From: Hyphomonadaceae bacterium
Lineage (GTDB): Bacteria > Pseudomonadota > Alphaproteobacteria > Caulobacterales > Aquidulcibacteraceae
DNA: 64,000 nt
Direction: 5' to 3'
Assembly: GCA_019636095.1 (NCBI GenBank)
Contig: JAHBYF010000001.1
Location: 62,001-126,000, forward strand
Below are positions 17,118 to 28,371 of the stretch, piece by piece (position 1 is the first letter of the stretch; every line of letters starts with the position of its first letter). The position numbers and the translations under genes are program-made. The notes under the pieces were generated by a model. The model did no database searches, was not told the origin of the DNA, and was given only the letters and a program-made list of their open reading frames with translations.

Positions 17118-18422
17118 ATGACCCATTTCTCACCTCGCGAAATCGTCTCCGAGCTGGATCGCTATATTGTCGGCCAGAACGACGCGAAACGCGCCGTGGC
17201 GATCGCGCTGCGCAATCGTTGGCGGCGGAAGCAATTGCCGGAAGATCTCCGTGAGGAAGTGACGCCGAAGAACATTCTGATGATCGGCCCAACAGGCGTC
17301 GGCAAAACCGAGATTGCGCGCCGTTTGGCGAAGCTCGCTGGCGCCCCGTTCTTGAAGGTCGAGGCAACCAAGTTCACGGAAGTCGGGTATGTCGGTCGCG
17401 ACGTCGAGCAGATCATTCGCGATCTGGTCGAAGTTGCTCTGAATATCGTGCGCGAGCGCCGGCGCCGCGAAGTCCGAGCGCGGGCGGAAGCGGCGGCGGA
17501 GGAACGGGTGCTTGATGCGCTGGTAGGGCAGGGCTCAAGCGCTGCGACGCGGGAGTCCTTTCGGAAGCGGCTGCGCAACAACGAGCTTGGCGCCTCAGCC
17601 GTTGAGATTGATGTCGAAGACAACGCCAATCCGATGGGAGCACTCGATATTCCGGGGCAACCCGGTGTCGGGATGGTCAACATTGGTGACATTTTCGGCA
17701 AGGCATTCGGCAAGCGAACCAAGCGTGTTCGCATGACTGTGGATGAGGCCTACGAGCCGCTGATCCGGGAAGAGAGCGACAAGCTTATCGATCAAGACAC
17801 GTTGGTCAAAGAAGCGCTCACGCTGACGGCTGAAGACGGCATCGTTTTCATCGACGAAATAGACAAGATCGCGTCGCGCTCAGAACGCGCGGGGGGCGGA
17901 GATGTTAGCCGTGAGGGCGTGCAACGCGATCTGCTGCCGCTGATAGAGGGCACGATCGTCACCACCAAGCATGGGCAGATCAAGACCGATCACATCCTCT
18001 TCATTGCGTCTGGAGCATTTCATGTATCAAAGCCATCCGACTTGCTGCCGGAGCTGCAGGGACGTTTGCCGATCCGGGTCGAATTGCAGGCTCTGACGCG
18101 CGATGATTTTCGGCGCATCCTGACGGAGCCGGAAGCAAGCCTTGTGACCCAGTACAGGGCGCTGCTTAAGACGGAGGGCGTTAGCCTCGACATTACGGAT
18201 GATGCGGTCGAGGCAATCGCTGGTATCGCAGCCGACGTGAATAGCACCGTTGAAAATATTGGGGCGCGGCGCCTGCAAACGGTGATGGAACGATTGCTGG
18301 ACGAAATCAGCTATTCGGCGCCCGACCGCAATGGCGAAACGGTTCGAGTCGACGCGGATTACGTGAAGAGCAATGTCGGCAACCTGGCGAAGAACGCCGA
18401 TCTGAGCCGATTTATTCTCTAA
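17118..18422 (+). CDS. hslU: ATP-dependent protease, ATPase subunit HslU (ClpY)
   Basis: HslU is the hexameric AAA+ unfoldase that feeds HslV. The 434 aa product has the N-terminal [21 protein letters not shown], Walker [10 protein letters not shown] (about 59-67) and the pore motif GYVGRD. An inserted I domain covers about residues 110-245. Walker B is FIDEIDKIA, and the C-terminus NADLSRFIL is of the type that docks into HslV. The ATG at 17118 fits the family. Its TAA stop overlaps the stop of the opposite adenosine-kinase-like gene by 4 nt (CTAA). Confidence 0.97.
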   Translation: MTHFSPREIVSELDRYIVGQNDAKRAVAIALRNRWRRKQLPEDLREEVTPKNILMIGPTGVGKTEIARRLAKLAGAPFLKVEATKFTEVGYVGRDVEQIIRDLVEVALNIVRERRRREVRARAEAAAEERVLDALVGQGSSAATRESFRKRLRNNELGASAVEIDVEDNANPMGALDIPGQPGVGMVNIGDIFGKAFGKRTKRVRMTVDEAYEPLIREESDKLIDQDTLVKEALTLTAEDGIVFIDEIDKIASRSERAGGGDVSREGVQRDLLPLIEGTIVTTKHGQIKTDHILFIASGAFHVSKPSDLLPELQGRLPIRVELQALTRDDFRRILTEPEASLVTQYRALLKTEGVSLDITDDAVEAIAGIAADVNSTVENIGARRLQTVMERLLDEISYSAPDRNGETVRVDADYVKSNVGNLAKNADLSRFIL

Positions 18423-19417
18423 GCGGCGATGCCGTGTTTTCGCGCCAACTCACGAAGATTGACCTCGGGGCGCGGGCCCATGTGCGAAATTACCTCGGCC
18501 GCCGCCAGCGAGGCCAATGCGCCGCATTCCGCGAGCGATTTCTTGCGTGCGTATCCGAAGAGGAAGCCTGCCGCGTACTGATCGCCGGCGCCAGTGGAGT
18601 CGACGACCTTGGAAACCGGCAGCGCCTTGATTTGAATCGTCTCGTGCGCGGTTGCGATCAACGAACCGTGCTCCGAGCGCGTTACTGCAACGAGCGGACA
18701 GGCGCTACGCGCTTGAGCGAGCGCATCACCAAGGTCTTTGCTCTCATACAGAGAAAGAATCTCGGACTCGTTGCAAAACAGAATATCAACGTGGCCGCTC
18801 ACGAGGTGGCGGAAGCTTTCGCGGTGACGATCGACGCAAAACGTGTCCGAGAGTGTCAGCGACACTTTCCGGTTGGCCGATGTTGCGATCTCCGCGGCGC
18901 GAACGAAGGCAGCCTTGGCTTCGTCACGATCGAAGAGGTAGCCCTCGAGAAACAATGTCGCGCCAGCCTCAATGAGTTTTGCATCAATGTCTTCGGCGCT
19001 GAGCAATGTCGAGGCGCCGAGATAGGTGTTCATCGATCGCTGACCATCCTCCGTGACAACGATCAGAGAGCGGGCCGTGCCGGGCGCGCCAGCGCGTGGC
19101 GGCGTTTCAAACGTCACGCCGGCGGCGCGGAACTCTCTTGTAAACCGCGCGCCGAGTTCGTCCTGGGCGACCTTGCCGATGTATGCGGTCCTACCGCCGA
19201 AGCTTGCGATACCCGTCACCGTGTTGGCCGCGGATCCGCCCGCGGCGACGACTGGATCGGAGAGGCGCGCGGTCAAATGATTGGCGCGAGCCTCATCGAT
19301 GAGCGTCATGGCGCCTTTGTTGATACTTTCCTCAAGCAAAAAGCCATCTGATACCGGTTTCAAAATGTCGATGATGGCATTGCCGACGGCGACGACATCG
19401 TAGGTCGAGCTTGTCAT
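18419..19417 (-). CDS. adenosine kinase-like PfkB family carbohydrate/nucleoside kinase
   Basis: The 332 aa product is a ribokinase-fold (PfkB) kinase most like bacterial adenosine kinases. It opens with [14 protein letters not shown], has the substrate-site [16 protein letters not shown] and the C-terminal signature [19 protein letters not shown] with the catalytic Asp in GAGD. The likely reaction is adenosine plus ATP to AMP, but another nucleoside or sugar substrate is possible. It is transcribed alone, facing hslU with a 4-nt stop-stop overlap, and divergent from a lipoprotein gene across 88 bp. Confidence 0.87.
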   Translation of the reverse strand: MTSSTYDVVAVGNAIIDILKPVSDGFLLEESINKGAMTLIDEARANHLTARLSDPVVAAGGSAANTVTGIASFGGRTAYIGKVAQDELGARFTREFRAAGVTFETPPRAGAPGTARSLIVVTEDGQRSMNTYLGASTLLSAEDIDAKLIEAGATLFLEGYLFDRDEAKAAFVRAAEIATSANRKVSLTLSDTFCVDRHRESFRHLVSGHVDILFCNESEILSLYESKDLGDALAQARSACPLVAVTRSEHGSLIATAHETIQIKALPVSKVVDSTGAGDQYAAGFLFGYARKKSLAECGALASLAAAEVISHMGPRPEVNLRELARKHGIAA

Positions 19418-19505
19418 AAATTAATCCCCGAAGTTGGCGTTTAGGCGCGCGCGCCGGACGAGGCAAGCATTGCAGGCGGGCGCGGGCGGCGGCACATTCG
19501 CGCGC

Positions 19506-19901
19506 ATGAGATTCATTACATCCTTGGCCGCTGTGGCCCTGCTCGCGGCTTGCGCCACTTCATCGCCAACTACGCCGGCCGCCAGTGGCGCTACGTCGGC
19601 TCCGGCGGAATCCGCGTCGAGCTCTCGCCAGGCGCAAATGCTCCGTTCGGCAGGTGGTGCGCATGCGGCGTCGCAGCAGGATATTGAGCGGCTTTTCGGC
19701 GCGGCCGACATTGTCCGGCGCGAAGGGGCGGGCACGGCGCTGACGTACCGGTTTGAGACGTGCGCCTTGCTGATGCTGTTTGCAGGGGATGAGCACAATA
19801 CGATGCGGCTGCAAGAAGCGCATCCGAGTGCTCGCCACGGCACGGGCGAGGCGCCTTCACTCGACCAGTGCGCAGCTGAGGCGGCGGCGCACCGCTCCTG
19901 A
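19506..19901 (+). CDS. hypothetical lipoprotein
   Basis: The 131 aa product has a lipoprotein signal (FITSLAAVALLAACATS, lipobox LAAC) followed by a Ser/Thr/Ala-rich linker and a compact domain of about 70 residues with two cysteines (CALLMLF and LDQCAAE). The domain contains GAADIVRREGAGTALTYRFETCALLMLF, a pattern seen in small conserved alphaproteobacterial lipoproteins, but I cannot name a family. The ATG at 19506 is chosen because it begins the signal peptide; an in-frame start at 19434 would spoil it. The stop overlaps the ATP-grasp start (TGATG), so the two are translationally coupled. Confidence 0.75.
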   Translation: MRFITSLAAVALLAACATSSPTTPAASGATSAPAESASSSRQAQMLRSAGGAHAASQQDIERLFGAADIVRREGAGTALTYRFETCALLMLFAGDEHNTMRLQEAHPSARHGTGEAPSLDQCAAEAAAHRS

Positions 19902-20782
19902 TGGCGCGCGTCGCGTATCTGACAGGGCGCAGCTATCGCGGGACGCCGCTCGGGCCGGGCGCCGTGCCGCAGCTTGAAGAGAAGAGCCGCGATTTGATTC
20001 TCGCTGCGGGCAAGCGGCGCGGCGTTGATTTTGAAATTGTCTATTGGGACGAAATGGACTTGCCGCAACGCGGCTTCGACCTCGCGGTTATTCGAACGAC
20101 GTGGGACTATACCGAGCGCGCGGATCAATTTCTTGCCGCTCTCGAATCTCATGAGCAGGGCGGCCTTCGCGTCTGCAATCCTTCTCAAGTCGTGCGCTGG
20201 AATATGCGTAAAACGTATCTGCAAGAGCTTGGATCGTCGGCAATTGAAACCGTCTGGATCGATAGACCCGATGCACGCAACGTATCGCAAGCGTTCGATG
20301 CGCTCGATGTCGCGGAAGTGGTGCTGAAGCCCCAGGTTGGCGCGGGCTCCGTACGGACGGTGCGTCTGAAGCGCAACGGATGGAGCGAAGGCCAGTTGAT
20401 CGATGGCCCAACCGGACTGGCGATGATTCAGCCCTATCTGCGTTCCATTGAGACGGAAGGAGAGCGGTCGCTGTTTTGGTTTGGCGGCGAATATTCGCAC
20501 GCCGTGCGGAAGGTACCAGCAGCGGGTGACTGGCTGGCGAACGTTGCCGGCGCTCGCTTTGTGGCCGAGACGCCTCCGCCTGCGGCGATCGAAGCGGCAG
20601 AGACGGCGCGTTCACGCGCGCCAAGGGATCTACTCTATGTGCGGATCGATCTTGTGCTTGGCGACGATGGCGCGTGGCGGGTGATAGAGATCGAAGCGAT
20701 CGAGCCCTATCTCTTCTTGGACTTCGCGCCCGAGGGTGCTGACGCTTTCGTCGGTGCGATCGCGCGTGTTTTGGGCGTGTAG
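19901..20782 (+). CDS. ATP-grasp domain protein of unknown substrate
   Basis: The 293 aa cytosolic protein has an ATP-grasp fold like that of small ligases such as the cycloserine-pathway enzyme DcsG and glutathione synthetase-like proteins. Visible parts are the N-terminal ARVAYLTGRSYRG, the ATP-binding Lys in EVVLKPQVGAGS, MIQPYLRSIETEGERS (loop and adenine contact), and the metal-binding IEIEAIEPYLFL near the end. It probably joins a carboxylate and an amine, but the substrate is unknown. It is coupled to the upstream lipoprotein gene. The last 76 bp overlap the 3' end of nth on the other strand; both reading frames look conserved. Confidence 0.82.
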   Translation: MARVAYLTGRSYRGTPLGPGAVPQLEEKSRDLILAAGKRRGVDFEIVYWDEMDLPQRGFDLAVIRTTWDYTERADQFLAALESHEQGGLRVCNPSQVVRWNMRKTYLQELGSSAIETVWIDRPDARNVSQAFDALDVAEVVLKPQVGAGSVRTVRLKRNGWSEGQLIDGPTGLAMIQPYLRSIETEGERSLFWFGGEYSHAVRKVPAAGDWLANVAGARFVAETPPPAAIEAAETARSRAPRDLLYVRIDLVLGDDGAWRVIEIEAIEPYLFLDFAPEGADAFVGAIARVLGV

Positions 20783-21405
20783 AGACACAAGTCTGCGATC
20801 ACGCAGCGCGGGCATTCAGGTTTGCGCGCCAGGCACGTATAGCGGCCATGCAGGATGAGCCAATGGTGCGCGCCGTGCAGATATTTCGGCGGCGTGATGC
20901 GCATGAGCTGAGCTTCGACCTCGGCAGGCGTCTTTCCGTCGGCGAGGCCGGTGCGATTGGCGACGCGGAAGACGTGGGTGTCCACAGCGATTGTGCCTTC
21001 GCCGAAGATTTCCATGAGCACGACGTTCGCGGTTTTTCTGCCAACGCCAGGTAGGCTTTCGAGCGCGTCGCGGTCGCGCGGCACTGCGCCTTTGTGTTGA
21101 TCGATCAGGGCCTGGGAGAGCGCGATAACGTTCTTCGCCTTGTTGCGCCAAAGTCCGATTGTCTTGATGTGATCGGCGACTTTCTCTTCGCCAAGCTTCA
21201 GCATTTTTCTAGGCGTGTCGGCGATCTGAAACAGCGGGCCCGTAGCGCGATTCACGCCCTTGTCGGTAGCTTGCGCCGAGAGCACCACGGCGACGAGCAG
21301 CGTGTAGGGGTTAGTGTAGTCCAGCTCCGTCTTTGGATCGGGACGGACATGGGCGAGGCGGGAATAGAGTTCCTCCGCTTTGGCTTTGGTCAGGCGTTTG
21401 GCCAC
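20707..21405 (-). CDS. nth: endonuclease III
   Basis: Endonuclease III is a DNA glycosylase/AP lyase that removes oxidised pyrimidines. The 232 aa product has the helix-hairpin-helix LPGVGRKTANVVL with the catalytic Lys124 and Asp142 in VDTHVFR. The [4Fe-4S] cluster ligands are Cys191, Cys198, Cys201 and Cys207 (C-x6-C-x2-C-x5-C). A basic tail of about 20 residues after the cluster (ending GAKSKKR) is longer than in E. coli and is what overlaps the ATP-grasp gene. It is divergent from the DUF2244 gene across 47 bp, as in related genomes. Confidence 0.96.
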   Translation of the reverse strand: MAKRLTKAKAEELYSRLAHVRPDPKTELDYTNPYTLLVAVVLSAQATDKGVNRATGPLFQIADTPRKMLKLGEEKVADHIKTIGLWRNKAKNVIALSQALIDQHKGAVPRDRDALESLPGVGRKTANVVLMEIFGEGTIAVDTHVFRVANRTGLADGKTPAEVEAQLMRITPPKYLHGAHHWLILHGRYTCLARKPECPRCVIADLCLYTPKTRAIAPTKASAPSGAKSKKR

Positions 21406-21452
21406 GTGTTCTCGTCCCTTGGCAGCCGGAGCGGCTACACTAAGCTTAGCGT

Positions 21453-21971
21453 ATGACGCCGCACTGGGAACGTTCGCCTAACGCGCCGGTTCTAGACGAA
21501 CCGCTGCTTATGGACGCGGTGCTGCGCCCGCATCGCAGCCTCAGCCTCAAAGCGTTCAAGCTGATGCTCATGGCCGTGATCGCGATCAATGCCGCGGTGG
21601 CGCTTTTCTTTTGGGTTCAGGGTGCGTTTCCGGTCGCAGGGTTTCTCGGGCTCGATGTGCTGGCTTTGTGGTTGGCGTTTCGGTGGAATTATCGATCGGC
21701 GCAAGCGGTAGAATATGTCCGCATCGCGCCGGGAAAGGTTCACGTTGCGGCGGTCGATAGATCCGGCGTCGCGGCCCATTGGGTGCTCAATCCAGTCTGG
21801 GCGCGGGTGATGCGTGATGGGCGTGGCGTGTTGATCCGTGAGCGCGAAGGGCAAATGCGGCTGGGCGCGTTCTTGTCGCCGAAGGAGTGCGATGGGTTTG
21901 CGGACGCTTTGAGTTTGGCCTTGAGCAGGGCAAAGCGCGGCTATAGCCCCAAGACATCGCGCATCGAATAA
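21453..21971 (+). CDS. DUF2244 membrane protein
   Basis: The 172 aa product has two adjacent hydrophobic segments (about 36-60 and 62-80) followed by a soluble domain containing WNYRSAQAVEYVRIAPGKV and later ANVLNPVWARV-type residues; this is the DUF2244 layout. Function is unknown. The start ATG lies 3 bp after the palindrome CTAAGCTTAG (21440-21449), so the message may be nearly leaderless. Its last 31 bp overlap the dapB 3' end. Location between nth and dapB is shared with Caulobacter relatives. Confidence 0.8.
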   Translation: MTPHWERSPNAPVLDEPLLMDAVLRPHRSLSLKAFKLMLMAVIAINAAVALFFWVQGAFPVAGFLGLDVLALWLAFRWNYRSAQAVEYVRIAPGKVHVAAVDRSGVAAHWVLNPVWARVMRDGRGVLIREREGQMRLGAFLSPKECDGFADALSLALSRAKRGYSPKTSRIE

Positions 21972-22747
21972 AGCCCAGCAGGCTTGTTTGCCACCCAAAG
22001 CGCCGCCGCAAGCGCGCCATCGGCGAACACAGCACGATCCAGCGCCTGGTGTGAAAGCGTCACGATCTCGCGCTCGGCGATGAAGCGGACAGCGTGCTCA
22101 CCGACTATGCCGCCGCCGCGAATGGCCGAGAATCCGATCCCGCCATGCTTGCGCGGACCGGTGATGCCGTCGTGCGGTGGCAGGCGGGCGTCGGCGAGAT
22201 TCTTGTTGCGACCGTGCGCGGCGGCATCGCCAAGCAGTAGGGCAGTGCCAGAAGGCGCGTCCACTTTGCGGCGATGATGCGCCTCGGTGATTTCGATGTC
22301 CCAGTCGGGGCCAAGGCGTTGCGCTGCTTGTTCGACGAGAGCAGCGAGCAGGTTCACGCCCAAGCTGAAATTGCCGGAGCGCACGATGGCGATGCGCTTG
22401 GCGTGCTCGGCGATTTTCGCTTCTTGCGCGGGTGTGAGGCCGGTTGTGCCGATGACCGCGGCCTTCACGGGTGTTCCCGCGAGCGCCTCCAACGCTGCGA
22501 CCGTGCCCTCGGGGGAGGTGAAGTCGATCCAGACCTCCGCCTTGTCGGCGGCGAGGTTGGCGGTCTCCGAGGCGTTCATCATAAGCGGCGCAACACCGGC
22601 AAGGGCGCCGAGATCGATACCAAGGAATTGGCCGTCTTTGTGCTCGGTGCCGCCGCAAACGGAAAAGCGGGAATCTTGAGAAGCGGCGCGAACGAGTGCG
22701 CGGCCCATGCGGCCGCCGGCGCCGGCAATGGCGATGGAGAGCGTCAT
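21941..22747 (-). CDS. dapB: 4-hydroxy-tetrahydrodipicolinate reductase
   Basis: DapB reduces the cyclic intermediate of lysine/diaminopimelate synthesis with NAD(P)H. The 268 aa product has the nucleotide-binding GAGGRMGR (8-15), the VIGTTGL motif, and the catalytic segment EAHHRRKVDAPSGTA with its His pair and Lys. It is the last of a dnaK-dnaJ-dapB run on the minus strand, 36 bp after dnaJ. Its 3' end overlaps the convergent DUF2244 gene by 31 bp. Confidence 0.97.
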   Translation of the reverse strand: MTLSIAIAGAGGRMGRALVRAASQDSRFSVCGGTEHKDGQFLGIDLGALAGVAPLMMNASETANLAADKAEVWIDFTSPEGTVAALEALAGTPVKAAVIGTTGLTPAQEAKIAEHAKRIAIVRSGNFSLGVNLLAALVEQAAQRLGPDWDIEITEAHHRRKVDAPSGTALLLGDAAAHGRNKNLADARLPPHDGITGPRKHGGIGFSAIRGGGIVGEHAVRFIAEREIVTLSHQALDRAVFADGALAAALWVANKPAGLYSMRDVLGL

Positions 22748-22783
22748 GACGATGTTGTGGGCCGCGCCGGAAGCGCTGACAAG

Positions 22784-23941
22784 CTAACGCGCAGGCGGTT
22801 CGCTGTTTGCGTCGAAGAATTTCTTGACGTTGTCGAAGAAGCCCTGCGACTGCGGATGTGCTTCTTCACCGCAATCTTTGGCAAACTCTTCGAGCAGTTT
22901 CTTCTGTTTCGCAGTGAGGTTCACCGGCGTTTCAACCAACAACTCGACGTGCAGGTCACCGCGATCCTTGCCGCGCAGATGCGTCATGCCTTTGCCTTTG
23001 ACGCGGAAGCGGCGACCGGTTTGCGCGCCGGCGGGGATAGTGATCTTGGCGCGTTCGCCGTCGATGGTTGGTATTTCCATCTCACCGCCAAGGGCGGCTT
23101 TGCACATCGGCGCGGGCGCGCGGCAATAGAGATCGGGGCCGTCGCGTTCGAAGAGCGCGTGTGGTTTTACCGACAGGAAGAGATAGAGATCGCCGGGCGG
23201 ACCGCCGCGGATGCCGCTGTCGCCCTCGCCGGCGAGGCGGATGCGGGTGCCGTCTTCGACGCCGGCAGGGATCTTTACCGCAAGCGTGCGTTCCTTCTGC
23301 ACCTGGCCTCTGCCGCCGCAGGAGCGGCACGGCGTTTTGATAGATTGGCCGCGGCCGTGGCAGGCAGGGCAGGTGCGCACCATGCGGAACATGCCTTGCT
23401 GCGTGCGGACCTGACCGGCGCCTTGGCAGGTGGCGCAGGTCTCAAGCGGTGCGTTGCCTTCAGAGCCAGAGCCCTTGCAGGGCTCGCACGCTTGCGCGCG
23501 CGGCACGACGATTTCGCGTTCGTTGCCGCGGAACGCTTGTTCGAGCGTGATCTCGACATCGTAGCGAAGATCGGCGCCGCGGCCGGGGCCGTTACGCGGC
23601 CCGCGTGCGCCGCGCGTGAACATGTCCTCAAAGCCGCCGCCGAAAATCTCGTTGAAGAGGTCTGAGAAGTCGGCTGCGCCGCCGTGGAAGCCGCCGGCGC
23701 CCGGGCCGCCGCCCTGGAACGCGGCTTTGCCGTAGCGATCGTAGGCCGCGCGCTTCTCCGGATCGGACAGCACGGCATAGGCTTCGCCGAGTTCTTTGAA
23801 TTTTTCCTCGGAGACTTTGCAGCCGGGATTCTGATCCGGGTGCAGCTTCATCGCGAGCTTGCGGAAGGCCGACTTGATCGTCGTGGCGTCAGCGTCGCGG
23901 GCAACGCCAAGCACTTCGTAATAATCGCGGTCAGCACCCAT
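22784..23941 (-). CDS. dnaJ: chaperone DnaJ
   Basis: DnaJ (Hsp40) delivers substrates to DnaK and stimulates its ATPase. The 385 aa product has the J domain with the HPD triad (KLHPDQNPG), a Gly-rich region (about 73-90) and the zinc-finger domain with four CxxCxGxG repeats (CEPCKGSG, CATCQGAG, CPACHGRG, CRSCGGRG). The C-terminal substrate-binding domain follows. It follows dnaK after 104 bp that contain a long hairpin and precedes dapB. Both strands carry long antisense frames here that are only shadows of the GC-rich code. Confidence 0.97.
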   Translation of the reverse strand: MGADRDYYEVLGVARDADATTIKSAFRKLAMKLHPDQNPGCKVSEEKFKELGEAYAVLSDPEKRAAYDRYGKAAFQGGGPGAGGFHGGAADFSDLFNEIFGGGFEDMFTRGARGPRNGPGRGADLRYDVEITLEQAFRGNEREIVVPRAQACEPCKGSGSEGNAPLETCATCQGAGQVRTQQGMFRMVRTCPACHGRGQSIKTPCRSCGGRGQVQKERTLAVKIPAGVEDGTRIRLAGEGDSGIRGGPPGDLYLFLSVKPHALFERDGPDLYCRAPAPMCKAALGGEMEIPTIDGERAKITIPAGAQTGRRFRVKGKGMTHLRGKDRGDLHVELLVETPVNLTAKQKKLLEEFAKDCGEEAHPQSQGFFDNVKKFFDANSEPPAR

Positions 23942-23962
23942 GGTGTGACCCAGATGAGAAAG

Positions 23963-23994
23963 GGGCGGCTCCCTCGCAAGGAGGGAAGCCGCCC
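23963..23994 (-). terminator. strong hairpin between dnaK and dnaJ
   Basis: A 13-bp stem (GGGCGGCT plus CCCTC at 23963-23975, pairing with GAGGG and AGCCGCCC at 23981-23994, one bulged base) closes a 5-nt loop. On the minus strand it is followed by CTTTCTC, a weak U-run. It lies within the dnaK-dnaJ gap and could act as a partial terminator or as an RNA processing/stability element lowering dnaJ relative to dnaK. It is not a perfect intrinsic terminator. Confidence 0.5.
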
Positions 23995-24045
23995 GATTTC
24001 AGCTCAGAGAAGCGCCGCCGCATCGGCCAACCTCAACCAGTTTGC

Positions 24046-25962
<1,917 letters not shown>

Positions 25963-26065
25963 CTTTTAGTCCTCGTTCCTTTCAGCGGCGCGGTTTCGTC
26001 TTGGGGACCCATAGGCTGGCGTCCGCGAAGCGCGCGTCCTGTTCCTTCAAACAAGCGGTTAAACG

Positions 26066-26092
26066 ACTTAGCGCCCCGTCCCAAGCTCCAAG
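26066..26092 (-). promoter_or_regulatory. possible RpoH-type promoter of dnaK (weak)
   Basis: On the minus strand CTTG (26092-26089) is followed after 17 bp by CTAAGT (26071-26066). This partly fits the alphaproteobacterial heat-shock pattern CTTG-N17-CYTATNT and would give a leader of about 95 nt. The match in the -10 is poor. The rest of the 299 bp gap (25963-26261) between dnaK and alkB shows no gene, RNA or repeat that I can support. Confidence 0.25.
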
Positions 26093-26261
26093 CCGCTTCG
26101 TTCCGGGTTCATGTGGTGTATCGACCTCAAGGTGCAAGGCTTTGAGACCTGCTATCCTCATTCGTCGCAGGGAAATAGTGCAGAGGCCAGTGAGCCTTGA
26201 TCCGGCTCAAGTTTCCCGGCGGAACAAAAAAGAAACCGAACACCTACATAGGCGCTAGGAG

Positions 26262-26906
26262 ATGACCCGTCCCGCCTCAGACCTCGACGGCTTCCGGCTT
26301 TGGCCGAGCCTCTTGGATCGCACAGCCCAGGAGGCGCTGCGCGATGAGGTGTTCGCGCGCATGCGGGAGGGGCCGTTCTACATTCCGCGCATGCCGAAAT
26401 CCGGCGCGCCGATGAGCGTGCGGATGACCAACTTCGGGCCGCTTGGTTGGGTGACCGACAAGGAGCATGGCTATCGCTATCAGGAGACACATCCCGAGAC
26501 CGGCAAGCCCTGGGCGGCGATGCCGCCCAAGGTGCTGGAGCTTTGGGAAACGATGACCGGCTACGACGCGCCGCCGGAGGCTTGCCTCGTCAATCTCTAC
26601 GAAGGCGACGCCCGCATGGGGCTGCACGTCGATAGCGACGAAGACGCGTGGGACGCGCCAGTGCTGTCGATCTCGCTGGGTGACACGGCGATGTTTCGCA
26701 TCGGTGGCAGCTTGCGTTCAGATCCAACGCGCAGTGTGCGCTTAGCCTCCGGTGATGTCTGTATGCTGAGCGGCCCGGCGCGACGCGCGTATCATGGCGT
26801 TGATCGCATCGTGACCGGCACGTCGCGCCTTCTGCCCAAAGGCGGGCGGCTCAATTTGACGGTGCGGCGGGTGACGGTTCCGTCTCCGCCGGCAGCGTCG
26901 CCGTAG
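26262..26906 (+). CDS. alkB: AlkB family 2-oxoglutarate/Fe(II) dioxygenase
   Basis: AlkB removes alkyl groups from damaged bases (1-methyladenine, 3-methylcytosine) by oxidative demethylation. The 214 aa product has the iron ligands His122 and Asp124 in GLHVDSDE and His178 in AYHGVDR. It also has the 2-oxoglutarate contacts in RLNLTVRR (Arg196, Arg202) and the substrate-lid region FGPLGWVTDKEHGYRY. Start ATG 26262 has an AGGAG ribosome binding site. The 3' end overlaps the M48 protease gene by 56 bp on the other strand. Confidence 0.92.
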   Translation: MTRPASDLDGFRLWPSLLDRTAQEALRDEVFARMREGPFYIPRMPKSGAPMSVRMTNFGPLGWVTDKEHGYRYQETHPETGKPWAAMPPKVLELWETMTGYDAPPEACLVNLYEGDARMGLHVDSDEDAWDAPVLSISLGDTAMFRIGGSLRSDPTRSVRLASGDVCMLSGPARRAYHGVDRIVTGTSRLLPKGGRLNLTVRRVTVPSPPAASP

Positions 26907-28269
26907 CTGGCGCCGCTGCGGCATTGTCACTCGGCGCCGTGTAGCCAACGGCGCGCGGGTCGGGGTGGCCGGTCACGAAGTCGGGTTGCCAGCCTGGAGG
27001 TGGACCGCCCGGACCCATCGGAATGTCGCCGAGCGCCATGTGATGAGCTTTCCAAACCATCGCCATGTGAATGCGCGCGTAGCCCGACGGGTGATCGTAG
27101 AAGAACCACTCCTCGAACGGCGTCGGCTCCATCTTGCGATATTCCGAGAGCAATAGCGCGGACTCCGCGAAACCATCGGGTTCGCGAGCTGCGTTGAGGC
27201 CGAACATATCCGCTTGGTGTTCGTGGAAGCGAGTGATGTTGTTGTTGATCGGCGTCGCCAACAGGAAGATGAAGCCGATCACCGAGAAGAGAAGCGGCAT
27301 GCCTGCCGGATCGGCGACGGAACGGATGCCCCAACGTTCGTCCTTCGACAGAAAGTTGAAAAGGAAATTCGCTAGACCGAACGCAACGACGATGAGTAGC
27401 GCGTTCATCACAAGCAAAGAAACGGTGTGCTGCAGGACATAGTGGCCGATCTCATGGCCCAACACCGCGCGCACGCCGCCGGGTGACTCACGCTGCAACA
27501 AGGTGTCCGCAAGGGAGATGCGCGTGGTCTCGCCAAAGCCGGAGACGTTCGCGCTAACGCTATTGGTTTGGCGTGAGCGATCGTAGACCAGTACGTCATT
27601 CGTGGGCACGCCGTTGGCCTGTGCAATCTCCAAAACGCTTTCGCGAAGCGCGCTTTCCGGCATCGGATTGTAGTGATTGAAGATCGGCGCGATGTAGACA
27701 GGCGCCAGCATGCCAATAACGGCGGCGAACGCGAGCGATGCGATCGTACCCCATATCCACCAAGTCTTCTTGGCAACGGCGATAATGAGATAGAGCAAGC
27801 CGATCGCGAGCGAGCCGATCAGCAGGCTGATACCGAATCCCTGCAGGTACTCGATGAACCACTGGGAGAAGGTCTGTGTCGAAAGATTGTAGTCGTGCTG
27901 GCGCACGAAGCCGACCCAATAATCCCAGCCGAAGCTCAACACGGCGCCGATGAGCGTGTAAACAATCGCAAAGAGGACAACGACGAAGAAGTAAATCTTC
28001 ACGTTCTTCTCAAGCCAGCTGCGGATATTCTTTGCGAAGCCGAGTTGCAGGAAGGCGAAGGCCACAATAAAGCCGATCACCGGACCGACGAACTGAATCC
28101 AATAGCCGCCTTCGAAATAGGAATCTGACCGCGCTCGCGCCGCTTCATCCATCGTCGCTAGCCATTCACGTGTCGCCACATCAGGATCGAAGGGCAGGGC
28201 GGCGGCCATGGCCGGTCCCGCAAGCGCCAATGCCGCGGCAAACGCGGCTAGACCCAAAAACCCACGCAT
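26851..28269 (-). CDS. M48 family metallopeptidase (Ste24/CAAX prenyl protease 1 type)
   Basis: The 472 aa membrane protein resembles Ste24-type zinc proteases, which in bacteria are thought to cut membrane proteins. A signal-like segment (about 5-22) precedes several membrane segments (about 57-77, 92-115, 144-165, 172-195, 282-306, 325-342). The zinc site is HEIGH (272-276) with Glu350 in HEHQAD as third ligand. A Pro/Ala-rich C-terminal tail follows. I start at the ATG at 28267-28269; an upstream in-frame ATG would add 17 polar residues. It is divergent from an exported dienelactone hydrolase-like gene. Confidence 0.9.
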   Translation of the reverse strand: MRGFLGLAAFAAALALAGPAMAAALPFDPDVATREWLATMDEAARARSDSYFEGGYWIQFVGPVIGFIVAFAFLQLGFAKNIRSWLEKNVKIYFFVVVLFAIVYTLIGAVLSFGWDYWVGFVRQHDYNLSTQTFSQWFIEYLQGFGISLLIGSLAIGLLYLIIAVAKKTWWIWGTIASLAFAAVIGMLAPVYIAPIFNHYNPMPESALRESVLEIAQANGVPTNDVLVYDRSRQTNSVSANVSGFGETTRISLADTLLQRESPGGVRAVLGHEIGHYVLQHTVSLLVMNALLIVVAFGLANFLFNFLSKDERWGIRSVADPAGMPLLFSVIGFIFLLATPINNNITRFHEHQADMFGLNAAREPDGFAESALLLSEYRKMEPTPFEEWFFYDHPSGYARIHMAMVWKAHHMALGDIPMGPGGPPPGWQPDFVTGHPDPRAVGYTAPSDNAAAAPATATLPAETEPSPAAPSN

Positions 28270-28371
28270 TAGAACGTCCCCAATAGAATTGCTCTGGCCG
28301 AAACCCTGCGCCCGCTCCACATCAGGTGCAAGGGCGCGCGCGTTGGGCGTGTGTGTGGAGGAGACGAAGCG

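Noticed and set aside
22274..23665. Long open frame of 463 codons on the plus strand opposite dnaJ and dapB
   Set aside because: It is a shadow of GC-rich coding sequence: no family motif, no ribosome binding site, and both opposite genes are unambiguous.
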